From NCBI RefSeq assembly GCF_026745355.1, contig NC_079202.1:36903043-36967042 (forward strand): 64,000 bases of DNA, read 5' to 3'. The position numbers and the translations under genes were made by a program. Source of the stretch: Beta vulgaris subsp. vulgaris. Its lineage: Eukaryota; Streptophyta; Magnoliopsida; Caryophyllales; Amaranthaceae. The notes under the pieces are model-generated. The model was not told the DNA's origin. It worked only from the letters and a program-made list of their open reading frames with translations, and ran no database searches. Positions 46,862-56,360 of this stretch are shown here, one piece after another; position 1 is the stretch's first letter; each line of letters starts with the position of its first letter.

Positions 46862-48461
46862 TCAGGAGATGACAAAGTTCCAGTGACGTCTGCATTTTTT
46901 CTGGCTCAACCGGACCATCCTTAGGCATTGGGGGACCATCATAATGTGTTCCACTCCTAAGAGTGATGGCATTGGCAGTGTCCCTTGGTTGCATTGATTG
47001 TGAAGGTAAGGCCCCAGGTGGCCTACTAGCATAAAACTAGCCAACTGAGCTAGTTGAGTCTCCAACATCTTGTTATGCGTGCCCAAATTTTCCAGTTGAG
47101 CTTTTGTGTCAGCTTGAAAAGCATTGAACCCTTTTGGCATCTGGAACATCATATTCTTCAACTCTGTCATGGCTGGGTCAGCAGTAGGAGCAGGCTGTGG
47201 AGGTGCTTGATTTCTCTGAAAACCAGGTGGAGCTTGTTGTGGAGGTGGTATTGTTGACCCTGTTGTTGAGGCGGATATGGTTGTTGAGGTTGAGGGTTCA
47301 ACACATTAGTACTCCTATATGAGAGGTTTGGATGGTGTCTTAACCCAGGATTATAGGTGTTGGAATATGGGTTGAACTGGTTCCTAGGTTGTGACTGGAA
47401 AGCATTGACGGCCTCACAGTTATTTCCCAGCGCAGGACACTCTTGAGAGTTGTGCCCAGATATTCCACAAGCATCACATTATGCACATTATAGTTAGAAG
47501 CACTAGCCATCGCATTAACACTCATGTGGGAGGAATCATTACCTAACTTCAGGGAATCAATCTTCTGAGTTAGAGCAGCTAGTTGCCCAGACAGTAGGGA
47601 AATGGCTTCAACATCATGTTTACCTCCCTTTTTCAAAGAGGAACGAATGGTAGAGGCTTGATTAGATGCTAGCTTCTCCAAAAGTTCATACCCTTCCTCA
47701 ATTGCTTTATCCATGAAGAACCCACCAGATGCTCCATCAATTACCGTCGTGTATCTGCATCAACTCTAGTGTAGAAAATCTGACACAAGTACCACTGGTC
47801 CAACCATGAGAGGACATAGACGCTGCAGATCCTTGAACGCTCCCAAGCTTCATATAGAGATTCACCAGGATCTTGGGTGAAAGTAACTATAGTGTCTCAT
47901 ATCTGCAGTTTTCTGGTAAGGGTACCACTTGATAAGAAAATCTTGGAAAGTTCTGGCCAGGTGGTGATGGTGGAAGGCAGCTTATTATACCAGAACAAAG
48001 CTTTATCGCGCAGAGAGAAACCAAATAGGAGGAGTTTCATCTCATCAGGAGTAACACCAGCTTGCTTCTAGTAGCACAACACTGTAAAAATCTCTGCAGG
48101 TGCTGATTTGGGTCTTCAGATGGTAACCCAGCGAACTGATTGTTCTGAACCATATTCAGAACATGAGACTTGATCTCAAAATTTGTAGCAGCAATAGTGG
48201 GCATCCGTACCCCAGTAGGCACGTTATCAGGAGATGGTTGTGCATAGTCTCTGAAGGTTCGAGTAACATTTCACCCATGTTGAGAGTAATAGGTGAGGTG
48301 GGGGTTTCTTGGTGTGGGGAAGATGGTGGAGAAGGTGTCTTTTGGGAGGGTGTCCCTGCAGACAGCTTAGCTTGTTTAGTTTTCTTTTTGAGTCTACGAG
48401 CGGTCTTTTCAATCTCCGGATCGAACGGGATGAGATTTGGGGATTTCAATTTCCTGCTCAT
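46862..48461 (-). pseudogene. gag: Gag of the Athila element
   Basis: Start at the ATG at 48461 (MSRKLKSPNLIPFDPEIE). A Pro/Ser-rich linker follows; the core frames 48222-48037 (FEIKSHVLNMVQNNQFAGLPSEDP-type text) and 47714-47340 are separated by frameshifts. A nucleocapsid knuckle CDACGISGHNSQEC (about 47483-47440) fits CX2CX4HX4C. The frame 47170-46862 adds a short Gln-rich tail with DTKAQLENLGTHNKMLETQLAQLA, a probable coiled coil. The gag start lies about 105 nt from the PBS. Confidence 0.82.
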
Positions 48462-48565
48462 AGACCAAAAACACTAAAACAAACGTGAGATGCTCCAAAG
48501 AACAAGTGTTCTTCAGAGTAGAGGTTAGTTTATACTATAATTCAGACAAAATAAAATAAACCGTC

Positions 48566-48583
48566 TCCCCGGCAACGGCGCCA
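48566..48583 (-). other. Primer binding site of the Athila element (tRNA-Asp type)
   Basis: TGGCGCCGTTGCCGGGGA on the - strand, 4 nt inside the 5' LTR. This is the classical primer site of plant Athila-type elements, complementary to the 3' end of tRNA-Asp. Confidence 0.88.
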
Positions 48584-48587
48584 AATT

Positions 48588-50046
48588 TGATAGGCTAAAG
48601 TCGTATACCAATCAAAAAATAACCTAAGGTCCACTAACTAGTAGTCAGGGAAGTCAGGATCGAATCCACAGGGAGAAGTTATATATCGTATCTGAACTCT
48701 AATATTACACTAACGAAATCAATGAATGGTTGTGTTACTAACAAACAGATAGCAGAATTAAATATGAAGGTGTAAATATATTATATAAAGTACTAGAATC
48801 ATGGATCACTATGCATACAATTCGGGAAATCAAGGATAAATAATAACCACCTAGTAAGTCAACTGTCTAGGGCACATGTAATTTCTCTCGAACATTACCT
48901 CAAAGATCACCCAGCCGCTCTCGCATAGACAAGGGTCACTTTGCCTAATAATTGAAAGCCTATACAGTATCTCTCCTCTCGAAGTAGATTCAGTATTGCA
49001 ACAATAGAAATATAAATCAGGCCTAACTCATAATCCTAGCATGAAGAATCAATCAAAGGAAATAGTTGAAATACAAGATAATCAAACTAATCTATCAATC
49101 CCTCATTGCATACATAGATCTCCACAATTCTAGATATAAGATTACTCACTCATAATCATGAAAATAACAACAAGAATTATATAAAAACTCATACTTTGAA
49201 ACATGGCAAAAAAATATAATATAATTAACAATGGAAGAAATAACAAAAAAATAATGAAGAAAGATTACTGAATTATATTGAGCTATGAATAAGCAAAAGG
49301 TTTGATCTTGAATTGAAATCACAAAGCACTAAATTAAGGTTCTTAAAACACTCTTTAGAGAAAACTAATAATAAAAACTAGATAAGAGCTAATAATTCTG
49401 ATTTTTCTATTTATACAAGCCCTAAAACAATAGCCAAAAGTCTCGAAAGAAGGGCCCGTATTCATTAAAAAATCGCGTCTCGTCAGTCGCCCGATCGGGC
49501 CAAAGATGCCCGATGGCATCGGGCTCCAAAGCGAAGGAAAAAACCAAAAACCATCAGTCACCCGATGAGATCGGGCTGACCCGCCCGATGACATCGGACG
49601 GTCTGATAACATGGCAGGCAGAAGTAGCTGGCAGGGGCGCCCGACGTCGGGTCAGGTCGCCCGATCGGGAGAAACACCGATATATGACTGGGCGTTGAAC
49701 GCCCGATCGGGCCCGCAGCAGAACCATAAAAGTTGTCTCTTTGCCCGATCGGGCTGGGCCGCCCGATCCTGTCGGGCCGGTCAGCATAAGCTTCGTTTCT
49801 TGTTCGTCCTTTGCTCAAAGTCCCAGAAAGCATCCTCGGGATCTAGAAATTCAGCGTCCAACCTCTCTAATCCAGTGTGCAATCACCTTAGGTAGGTAAT
49901 AGCTACCTAAAACCTACAATCCAATACAAAACAGCAAACCACAACTAGATGGAGAGAGTTAGTACCAAATGGCTCCTAAGAGCACCATAACCATAACTTT
50001 TAGCACATGAATAGGGGAGAAAACTCTATATAAAATCATAATATCA
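48588..50046 (-). repeat. 5' LTR of the Athila element
   Basis: 1459 bp, direct repeat of 35389-36832. In element sense the order is U3 with the palindrome array (49775-49488), then TATAAATAG (49415-49407), then R-U5 to 48588. Differences from the other LTR are scattered, plus one extra palindromic unit. Confidence 0.92.
49407..49415 (-). promoter_or_regulatory. TATA box of the Athila 5' LTR
   Basis: TATAAATAG on the - strand about 75 nt downstream of the GC-rich palindrome array. The same box is at 36216-36224 in the other LTR. It would direct transcription of the element RNA. Confidence 0.65.
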
Positions 50047-50269
50047 CCATCCTAGTCTGAAAATTATTCAAGACAGTTTCCAGATGGGCAGCCGTCACTG
50101 GACGCATAGGATTTTCTTGAATGATAGGCTCCCTACTTCATCCAGAATGGTTGACAACAGCAAGGGGCCTATCTCTCCCCCTCGGTGGCCTTTCATCACC
50201 TACTATACCCTCCACTTGGATCTCAAATCTCCGGTTTCTAGCAACATTGGATGAGTAACAATCAGTCAT
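50047..50269 (-). pseudogene. gag: Gag N-terminus of the Tat element, separated by the Athila insertion
   Basis: On the - strand an ATG at 50269 opens a frame with FEIQVEGIVGDERPPRGRDRP (about 50230-50170). It runs towards the insertion point, with one stop near 50140. The insertion duplicated CCATC (50047-50051)/TCATC (35384-35388), so this is the upstream exon-like piece of the gag that resumes at 35388. The ATG lies about 30 nt downstream (element sense) of the 5' LTR. Confidence 0.75.
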
Positions 50270-50275
50270 TGTTGC

Positions 50276-50298
50276 GTCTCCCCACAGACGACACTATA
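50276..50298 (-). other. Primer-binding region of the Tat element
   Basis: Directly inside the 5' LTR the - strand reads TATAGTGTCGTCTGTGGGGA. CGTCTGTGGGGA is the typical core of Tat-type primer sites; the tRNA is not assigned here. Confidence 0.55.
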
Positions 50299-50918
50299 TG
50301 TTACGTAGTGCTAAACTCGTAAATAAAATACTACTATTCCATACAGTAGGTTCCACAATAGGAGACTTGTGCAACAACGCCTGAACTCAAGAACCCGAAC
50401 CTGAGCTCCACCTTTAAACCTGCAAAAAGGGACCCACCCTGGAGGTTTGGGCGGTATTTCCCCCTCCGAAGCTTAAGTCAGGTATCAAGAGTGTAACGGA
50501 AACTTTTAGAGAGAGAAAGTATAGAGAGAGAGAGAGAATTTATGGCTAAATAACAGTACACTGCTTTGAAAAACGTACCTTTCCCCTGATTTCGAGGACT
50601 ATTTATAGTGTTTGAAAAGAATGTTGTACCTTGATGTCACCCTAATTTGAGAGCATCTGATTGGCTAAGCAATAATATTATGATACGTGGCGATCATTGA
50701 TTGGAGAGTACACATCATCCATTCTATAAAGATGTCCTTTGCCTTTACTGGGCCTGAGTATAGGTTGAGCCAGAAGGTCCTCTTTATTCAAAAAGGTGTA
50801 CTTTAGGCCATGCACCTTTCTGGACCATGTACTTTACTACAGCAACAAAGTGCCACGAGTAGGGTTGTGATGGAGCAACGTGTCCCATTTATAGCCGTTG
50901 ATATTTTAGGCTACAACA
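50299..50918 (-). repeat. 5' LTR of the Tat element
   Basis: 620 bp, direct repeat of 24411-25043. Contains the internal phrases GACCCACCCTGGAGGTTTGG and GGACTATTTATAG shared by both copies. TG...CA ends, followed by CTAAT as target duplication. Confidence 0.9.
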
Positions 50919-51785
50919 CTAATCATTTCCAAAAGTTATATTTTAAAGGATATTTCGAAAAATAGATTTTTATTCCTAAAGATAGTTGATTTCGATTTCA
51001 AAAGATAAAATTCATCAAAAAAAAAATAATAATCATAAAACGATAAAAAAACCTGACCAAATTAACATTGGGTCTAAAGCAACATATTACCCGCGCGCAA
51101 CGTCAATGCCGTACACAAAAACAAAAAATGCAAAGCCAATGCGTGAGACACACTGGTCGTGCACCTAGCGTACAGTTGTTCGTCTATCGGACAGTTTACG
51201 CTTAAAATCTTTGCGTCGTGTTCGGTTTCTTTTGCCTATAAATAACTTAGTTTTTGAACGTTTTTTATACTTTTTCCTTACGATCATAACACTTCATAAT
51301 ATAATATTCTTAAATACTCCAAAACTCATAATACATATTCAAACACATTCAAATACATTTAAACACATTCATACATTCAAATTTCATATTTCAAGCTTCA
51401 AGATTGCTGCTTTTGCACATCGTTATACAAGACCCAGGCGATAAATGTATTATTACAGTGTCAATCTCAATTTAATTCATTTTTAATTAACAATTTACTT
51501 GTCATATGGATCGTTTCAATAAGGGCACCCCCACCCCCATCATAGATGTCGCCCCGCACTCGTCGCTTAATCTTTAATATTTTTATTTCTTTTCTATATA
51601 TTATTCATAATCATATTCATATGCATGATTGTATTATTTACTGCTTTTCATCACCACAAATGTTTATTTTTGCTAATAGAAAACCTAAATAAATATTTCA
51701 ACGCTAAATTCAAATAATTTGGACAATTGCATTAAGTTCACAATAAGTTCATTGCATAATAACATGTCACTAAAATTAGTCTTTT
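50919..51785. other. Short intergenic stretch, no gene seen
   Basis: AT-rich, begins with the right-hand target duplication of the Tat element. A TATA-like CCTATAAATAAC is at 51235 after a GC-richer block (51090-51230). It is followed by several AAACACATTCA repeats (51335-51375), but no ORF follows that I recognise. Confidence 0.4.
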
Positions 51786-52185
51786 CACTAGGGGAAAAAA
51801 AAGAAAGGGCTGCGCAGGAAGGGCTGCGCTTTTTAAAAAAGCGCAGCCCTTTACTTAGTAGGGCTGCGCTTTTAGGAAAAGCGCAGCGCTTCTGTAGGTA
51901 AGAAGGGCTGCGCTTTTCTTAAAAGCGCAGTCGTACTAAGTGAAGGGCTGCGCTTTTGAAGAAAAGCGCAGCCCTTCTTAAAAAAATTTGAAATAAAAAA
52001 GTTTGCGGGCTTCAAATATTAAGCGGGAATCGTTAAAATATATTATCCCTCATTCTCTCTCCTCTCTCACGTCCCTCCTCACTTTTCCTCCTTCTCTCAC
52101 GTCCCTCCTCCCTTTCCTCCTCCTCTCTCATCCTCCCTTCTCTCGTCAAAATATATTAATGGCAATTGTTGTTGGTCAAGAAATG
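51786..52185. mobile_element. CACTA-2-type fragment
   Basis: Starts CACTAGGGGAAAAAAAAG and AAGGGCTGCGC at 51786. It carries four or five AAGGGCTGCGCTTTT / AAAAGCGCAGCCCTT inverted pairs to 51980, the same subterminal motif as the complete element at 57429-58971. A pyrimidine-rich tract follows (52045-52145, repeats of CTCTCACGTCCCTCCTC), and the sequence stops where the Cassandra LTR begins at 52186. The other end is missing. Confidence 0.8.
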
Positions 52186-52466
52186 TGTAATAACCCTCAT
52201 GATTGATTTAAAGGAATTTAGCAGGCAACTCATTCCAACAAGATGCATCTTTCTTTTAGAGAGCTCAGTTCATTAGTTACTCCATAGTTAAGCGTGATTG
52301 GCTTGGAGTAGTCCAGAGATGGGTGATCTACTGGGAAGTTTCTCGGGTGCGCATGAGTGATGACAAGATGCAACGGAAGAACATGTGTTGCTTATTGAGG
52401 ACAGTTGTTGGCCTTGGATGCACATTGGTGACGATAGAATCAACTCCGGATTGGTCAGGTGTTACA
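52186..52466 (+). repeat. Cassandra-type LTR with 5S rRNA-like core
   Basis: It begins TGTAATAACCCTCATGATT and ends AGGTGTTACA. The middle (about 52243-52343) resembles the 3' part of plant 5S rRNA: GTTAAGCGTGATTGG (A box region), GATGGGTGA (intermediate element) and CTGGGAAGT (C box). This is the diagnostic feature of Cassandra elements, whose LTRs carry a pol III-type promoter. A second copy is at 54243. No internal domain follows here, so it is a solo LTR or one cut off by the chromovirus fragment. A target duplication is not evident. Confidence 0.85.
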
Positions 52467-52794
52467 AAGTCTAAAAAAAATTCAGGAAATCTTCCCTCAT
52501 AATCTGAACAGTTTGACCCTCTTAAAAAAAAGAATTGGTCCATGCGTCCCAGCTTCAAAAAGTAAAAATCGCCTTACAAAGTCGATGAAATATAAAATGC
52601 ATCCTAATGCATATTTCTAGCCACTTTAAAATAAATAAATTTTCAAATAATATAATAATAACATAAATTATAAATATAATATTACCAAGTAAAAAAATAC
52701 TTATACATATAAATTTTTTAGAAAAAAATACTCAATTTTAGTGATTACAGATTAATTAAGGGAAAAAAACTCCTCGGTCTCCGAGGTGGCTTCT
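52467..52794. other. AT-rich spacer between Cassandra LTR and chromovirus C
   Basis: No coding motif. AT-rich from 52615 to 52760. Part of it may be the 3' untranslated region of the - strand chromovirus that starts at 52795. Confidence 0.45.
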
Positions 52795-54242
52795 TTAAAT
52801 TTCTGCCTCCTCCAAAGCACCTTCCCTAAAGGAATGACTTTTATCCTCAACTCGGTTATGACGGTCAAGAATACGAACTGATCGCTCCTCGAAGGTCAAG
52901 TTCGGTTCCACAGCCACAGACTCGGCCGGAATGACATGAGAAGGATCGCTAAGATACCTTCGCAATTGTACACACGGAACATGGAAACACTCCCGTATTC
53001 TCTTAAGAATCTCATAGGACCTAAATACTTCAACATAGCTTGGCTTTCTGACCAAAATGCATCACTCCCTTCATCGGAGATACCTTTAGCTATACCTTAT
53101 CACCCACCTCATAGAAAGTAGGCTTACGACGAAGATCAACATAGGATTTCTGCCTATCTTGGACTACCTTAATTTTAGCATGAATGACGTTCACTTGCTC
53201 CACAATATCTTGAATCGGCTCTGGCCTCAAAACCACAAGAGTCACTAATGTCGCTCTAATAGTAGGTCTACAACACTCCTCCCATAAAACCTCATATGGA
53301 GCCATCTGAATGCTAGCTATAGCTATTGTTGTAGAGAACTCTACTAAACTCAATGACTTGACCCAAGATTGTTGAAATTCTAGGACACAAGCATAAAGCA
53401 TATCCTCCAATGTCTGAATAATTCTCTCGTTTGCCATCTATAGTAGCATAAAATCAGAACTCAACTCCAATTGGTACCAAAAGCTTCGTGTAGAGCAGTC
53501 CAAAAAGGATAAGAACCTCAGATCACGGTCAAAACAATATCCTTAGAACCCCATGCAGATGGATATTCTCACTGACATAAGTCTCCGTTATTTCCTATCC
53601 AAGTATTCTTCATAGCAATATACCATCTTGGTGAAACATCCACAAGCACCCATACTGCATTATTACCACAGCATCTCGGAAGACCCATTGCAAAGTCCAT
53701 CGAGATAAATATAACTTCCATGTAGGAATAGCAATGGTTGTAGTAAACCACCAGCCTTTGATGCTCAATCTTCACTTCTGACAAACCAGGCACTTAGCCA
53801 CAAATTCATCAATCTCCTTTTCATACAAGGCCACCAGAAATTAACCTTGAGATCCTTGCAAAGCTTATGACCTCAGGATGGACAAAATAGGGAGTTTATG
53901 AGCCTCCTCAAAATTCCTCTTGAGATCTCCAACGGTAGCACGCACCAAAGTCCCATGAGTCTTAGACTACATTAGCACCAATCACAAAATTCTCTGCTCG
54001 ACCTTCCCTTTTGCTTGACGAATCTTCTCGAGCTTCGGTTACTCTTTCTTTTGCTTCCCAATTCCGGAACAACTATGGCTCACCATTCATAGATCCAATA
54101 ATTCCTAAACAGAACCTTGAGGCACCACCTCATTCAAGCTTCCGAAACTCATCACAATATCCTGAGGTAAAATCATGGCACTGTTAGGAGAGTATTTTCT
54201 CTTTCGACTCAGAGCATTGCCATCTTATTAGCCTTACCCTCT
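52795..54242 (-). pseudogene. pol: Chromovirus C: integrase and chromodomain-like 3' fragment
   Basis: From right to left on the - strand: remnants of the tether after RNase H (about 54230), integrase zinc region with WWPCMKR and CLVCQK in shifting frames (about 53840-53770), SMDFAMGLPR (first Asp region, about 53705), SFNNRMANERIIQTLEDMLYACV (about 53440-53395), APYEVLWEE (about 53305) and FYEVGDKV (about 53113-53090). Then comes DPSHVIPAESVAVEPNLTFEERSVRILDR (about 52945-52865), the linker of plant chromoviruses into their C-terminal chromodomain, whose start is partly readable. RT, gag and LTRs are absent. Many breaks; inactive. Confidence 0.82.
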
Positions 54243-54876
54243 TGTTCTTTAAAGGGATTTAGCAGGCTACTCATTCCAACAAGATGCATCTTTCTTTTAA
54301 AAGCTCATTTCATTAGTTACTCCACAGTTAAGCGTGCTTGGCTGGGAGTATCGGGATATCCTCCTGGAAGATTCTCGGGTGTCATGAGTGAGACAAAATG
54401 CGATGGAAGAACTTGTTTGATTATTGAGGACTGGTTGCCTGATGTGCATCGTGACATAGACTAGACTCCGAAAGAGTTTGTGTGTTACGAATGGTGTCAA
54501 AGCAACCCTGCCACCGCGTGTTGGGACGACCCTAAGGCCATAATGTCGGATATTAGATGTCCTTACGCGTCTAGTGGGGGAGGATTATAGGGCTGCATTG
54601 TATAAGGACACTTGAGGTCGTCGGACCGAATATTATGCTGTAATGCCGGATATTAGATGTCCTCAGGCGCCTAGTGCGGAGGATTCTAGGGCTGCTTTTA
54701 TAAGGAGCGACCTAGATCGTCAGAACTAATATTTGGAGTCTTCAGCAATCGGTCTTCAGGCTGGGGCGCGCACAGGTGGTATGCCGATATGTGGAGTCCT
54801 CAAGCGCAATACGCATTTTTGTTATCAGTGGGGTGTATGCAATACCCCTCATTATTATTTAAAGAGATTTAGTAGT
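54243..54876 (+). mobile_element. Cassandra element, 3' truncated
   Basis: 5' LTR about 54243-54488 with the 5S-like core GTTAAGCGTGCTTGGC (54327-54342) and ATCCTCCTGGAAGA. A primer-like site TGGTGTCAAAGC follows at 54492-54503. The internal domain (54504-54825) starts CGCGTGTTGGGACGACCC and encodes no protein. A GTGGGGTGTATG tract at 54829 precedes a second LTR start (ACCCCTCATTATTATTTAAAGAG-like) cut off at about 54876. The first bases of the 5' LTR blend into the chromovirus fragment, so the left edge is uncertain by about 10 bp. Cassandra elements are non-autonomous. Confidence 0.82.
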
Positions 54877-54879
54877 GTA

Positions 54880-55070
54880 ACACCCAAAAAAATCCATACA
54901 CGTCTACGACTACGTCGCATCGACCTTGGGATGTACCCGGTGAAACGCAAGGCTTATAAAAAAATGTTAACTCAAATCATTGTAAACTGAAATGAAATAA
55001 AGATAACTACAACTCGAGAATCATCTTTTGCTGAAAACTTTTTCCACTCTTTACATTCTAATATTCTCTC
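54880..55070 (-). repeat. LTR-end-like fragment
   Basis: Begins TGTAACACCCAAAAAAATCC, the complement of a ...GGGTGTTACA LTR end. The following text is unrelated to the other LTRs in this window. Extent estimated. Confidence 0.4.
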
Positions 55071-55329
55071 ATCCTAGTTTGGCTCAATCAGGCGAAGGAT
55101 AAAGATATGGAGGTGATGATGCCTTATCAGCCTTAAATAAAATTAATCTGATTCTAGTCCCTTCTGCAAATGGTGAGTTTTGTTTAACTAAATTTTGATT
55201 TCTTGTTGGAATATTCGTGAACCAGTAGAAAAATACATTGCCTAAGGTGAAGGATTTTCGTAAGAGTGTAATATTAAAAGCATGATGTTGTGTGAAGTTA
55301 AAGCTCAATCTCCCCCTCTATTATACTGT

Positions 55330-55612
55330 ATCAGTTAGTTCCAGTCTTTTGATTATATCAACACAAGTTTCACGGTTATTTTAGAAATCTGTTATATAAA
55401 GCCATTTAGCTATGTAATTATTTTATCGTATAATCTGTCTCTTTGCTCTCCGGTGATTTTAGCTTTGCTGCAATTTTTATCTATGCTCCCGCAACATAAG
55501 AACAAAACTTAGATTTTTTTGGCAAGAATTAATCTCTTATGTAAATGCTCTAAGTATTCCTTTCATAGTGATTGGGGATTTTAATAAAATTGGTTGCTCC
55601 CAAGATAAATTG
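55330..55612 (+). pseudogene. LINE endonuclease fragment
   Basis: In the + strand FAAIFIYAPAT (about 55461-55493) is followed in a shifted frame by LISYVNALSIPFIVIGDFN and CSQDKL (about 55529-55612). The IYAPAT and GDFN phrases, 20-30 residues apart, are hallmarks of the AP-type endonuclease of plant L1-type LINEs. Several stops. It is cut at 55613 by an LTR start (GTGTAACGCCCCG). Nothing of the LINE reverse transcriptase is present. Confidence 0.7.
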
Positions 55613-55613
55613 G

Positions 55614-55710
55614 TGTAACGCCCCGACTTTCATACATCCTTATTCAGTTAACTAATCAAAAATTAGCAGCGGAAGACTTAGCTTAGTCGGCACGTTACCG
55701 TCGTACTTTC
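55614..55710 (-). repeat. LTR-like sequence interrupted by the copia element, left part
   Basis: Begins TGTAACGCCCCGACTTTC, the complement of an LTR end ...GGGCGTTACA, with AGCAGCGGAAGAC inside, as in the - strand LTR at 12208. It stops at the copia target duplication CTTTC (55706-55710) and should resume at 62501. Confidence 0.6.
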
Positions 55711-56130
55711 TGTTACAATATACCACTGTCCACTCTCTCTCTTCTACATACTATTTGTAAATGTTTGCTGCTGTGAATTTAATGCATGAAATTCAACCAC
55801 CTATCACCTCTTCTCTATAAGCTATAGTAGGAAAAGTTGGACTAATGATGTAGCATGTGAAATTAAAGGGAGTATAAGTTATAAATAGGTAAGTGTTAGA
55901 GTTGTTGATTTGTGCCCAGCCTTTATGTGAAGTAGTAATACTAAGTATTAGTATTACGAGAGCTAGTTTGTGATGGAAAATTGTTAAACAGTGAGTTTAT
56001 CAATTTCATGTAAGATGTTTACATTAAGATAATATAAGTGTGTTTAGTGTTTACATTTGAGCAACTCTTTAATTCTTATATCCACTTTTTGTTGTTAATC
56101 TTTCCACATTATTACCCAAAATATCCTACA
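55711..56130 (+). repeat. 5' LTR of the copia element
   Basis: 420 bp, direct repeat of 62054-62495 with several small deletions relative to it (for example in 55785-55810 and 55895-55935). Confidence 0.93.
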
Positions 56131-56132
56131 AT

Positions 56133-56146
56133 TGGTATCAAGAGCC
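56133..56146 (+). other. Primer binding site of the copia element
   Basis: TGGTATCAAGAGCC, 2 nt after the 5' LTR, matching the 3' end of initiator-Met tRNA, the standard copia primer. Confidence 0.9.
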
Positions 56147-56360
56147 ATTCGTTCCGTTAAATTTTGGGACCATTCTTTAGCAAATATCGGTCGGGGACCG
56201 ATATTATCGCAACGGTATAGTCAAAAATATTTTTGGCTAACTTAACGGTCGGGGACCGTATTGCGAGGTGATTTTCCATTATTGGACAGTCCGGGACTGT
56301 GAAGCTTGTTGGTCAGGGACCAAGCTTACTTGTGTATTGTCGGGCAACACCAAGTCACAA

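Larger units (their letters stand above)
35389..50046 (-). mobile_element. Athila-lineage Ty3/gypsy element nested in the Tat gag
   Basis: LTRs 35389-36832 and 48588-50046 are direct repeats (TGATAG...ATATCA on the + strand). The 5-bp target duplication TCATC/CCATC has one mismatch. On the - strand the order is LTR, PBS, gag, protease, RT, RNase H, integrase, GGGAGGCAACCCG block, env-like ORF, polypurine tract, LTR. The env-like ORF after integrase and the tRNA-Asp-type primer site are Athila features. It is 14.66 kb long, of which 1.7 kb or more is a later CACTA/TRIM insertion. Pol has only a few stops and the LTRs are still very similar, so this insertion is younger than its Tat host. Confidence 0.92.
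24411..50918 (-). mobile_element. Tat-lineage Ty3/gypsy retrotransposon, split by a nested Athila element
   Basis: Two direct repeats starting TGTTACGTAGTGC and ending GGCTACAACA form the LTRs (24411-25043 and 50299-50918). The flanking 5-bp duplication is CTGAT (24406-24410) and CTAAT (50919-50923), one mismatch. Coding order on the - strand is gag, protease, RT, RNase H, archaeal-type RNase H, integrase. A further ORF on the opposite strand lies between integrase and the 3' LTR. Dual RNase H plus an antisense ORF are hallmarks of the Tat lineage. A 14.66-kb Athila element is inserted within gag. All coding parts carry stops or frameshifts. Confidence 0.9.

Noticed and set aside
49358..49895. 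Overlapping ORFs on both strands with repeated ARSGP/PIGR words in the Athila LTR (also 36292-36681 and 42449-42899)
   Set aside because: They are translations of the GCCCGATCGGGC palindromes, which read open in several frames on both strands. An LTR is not expected to encode them.
52243..52350. 5S rRNA gene
   Set aside because: Only the promoter-containing part is similar, with several substitutions. It is embedded in an LTR with TG...CA ends and recurs in the second Cassandra LTR, so it is a Cassandra feature and not an rRNA gene.
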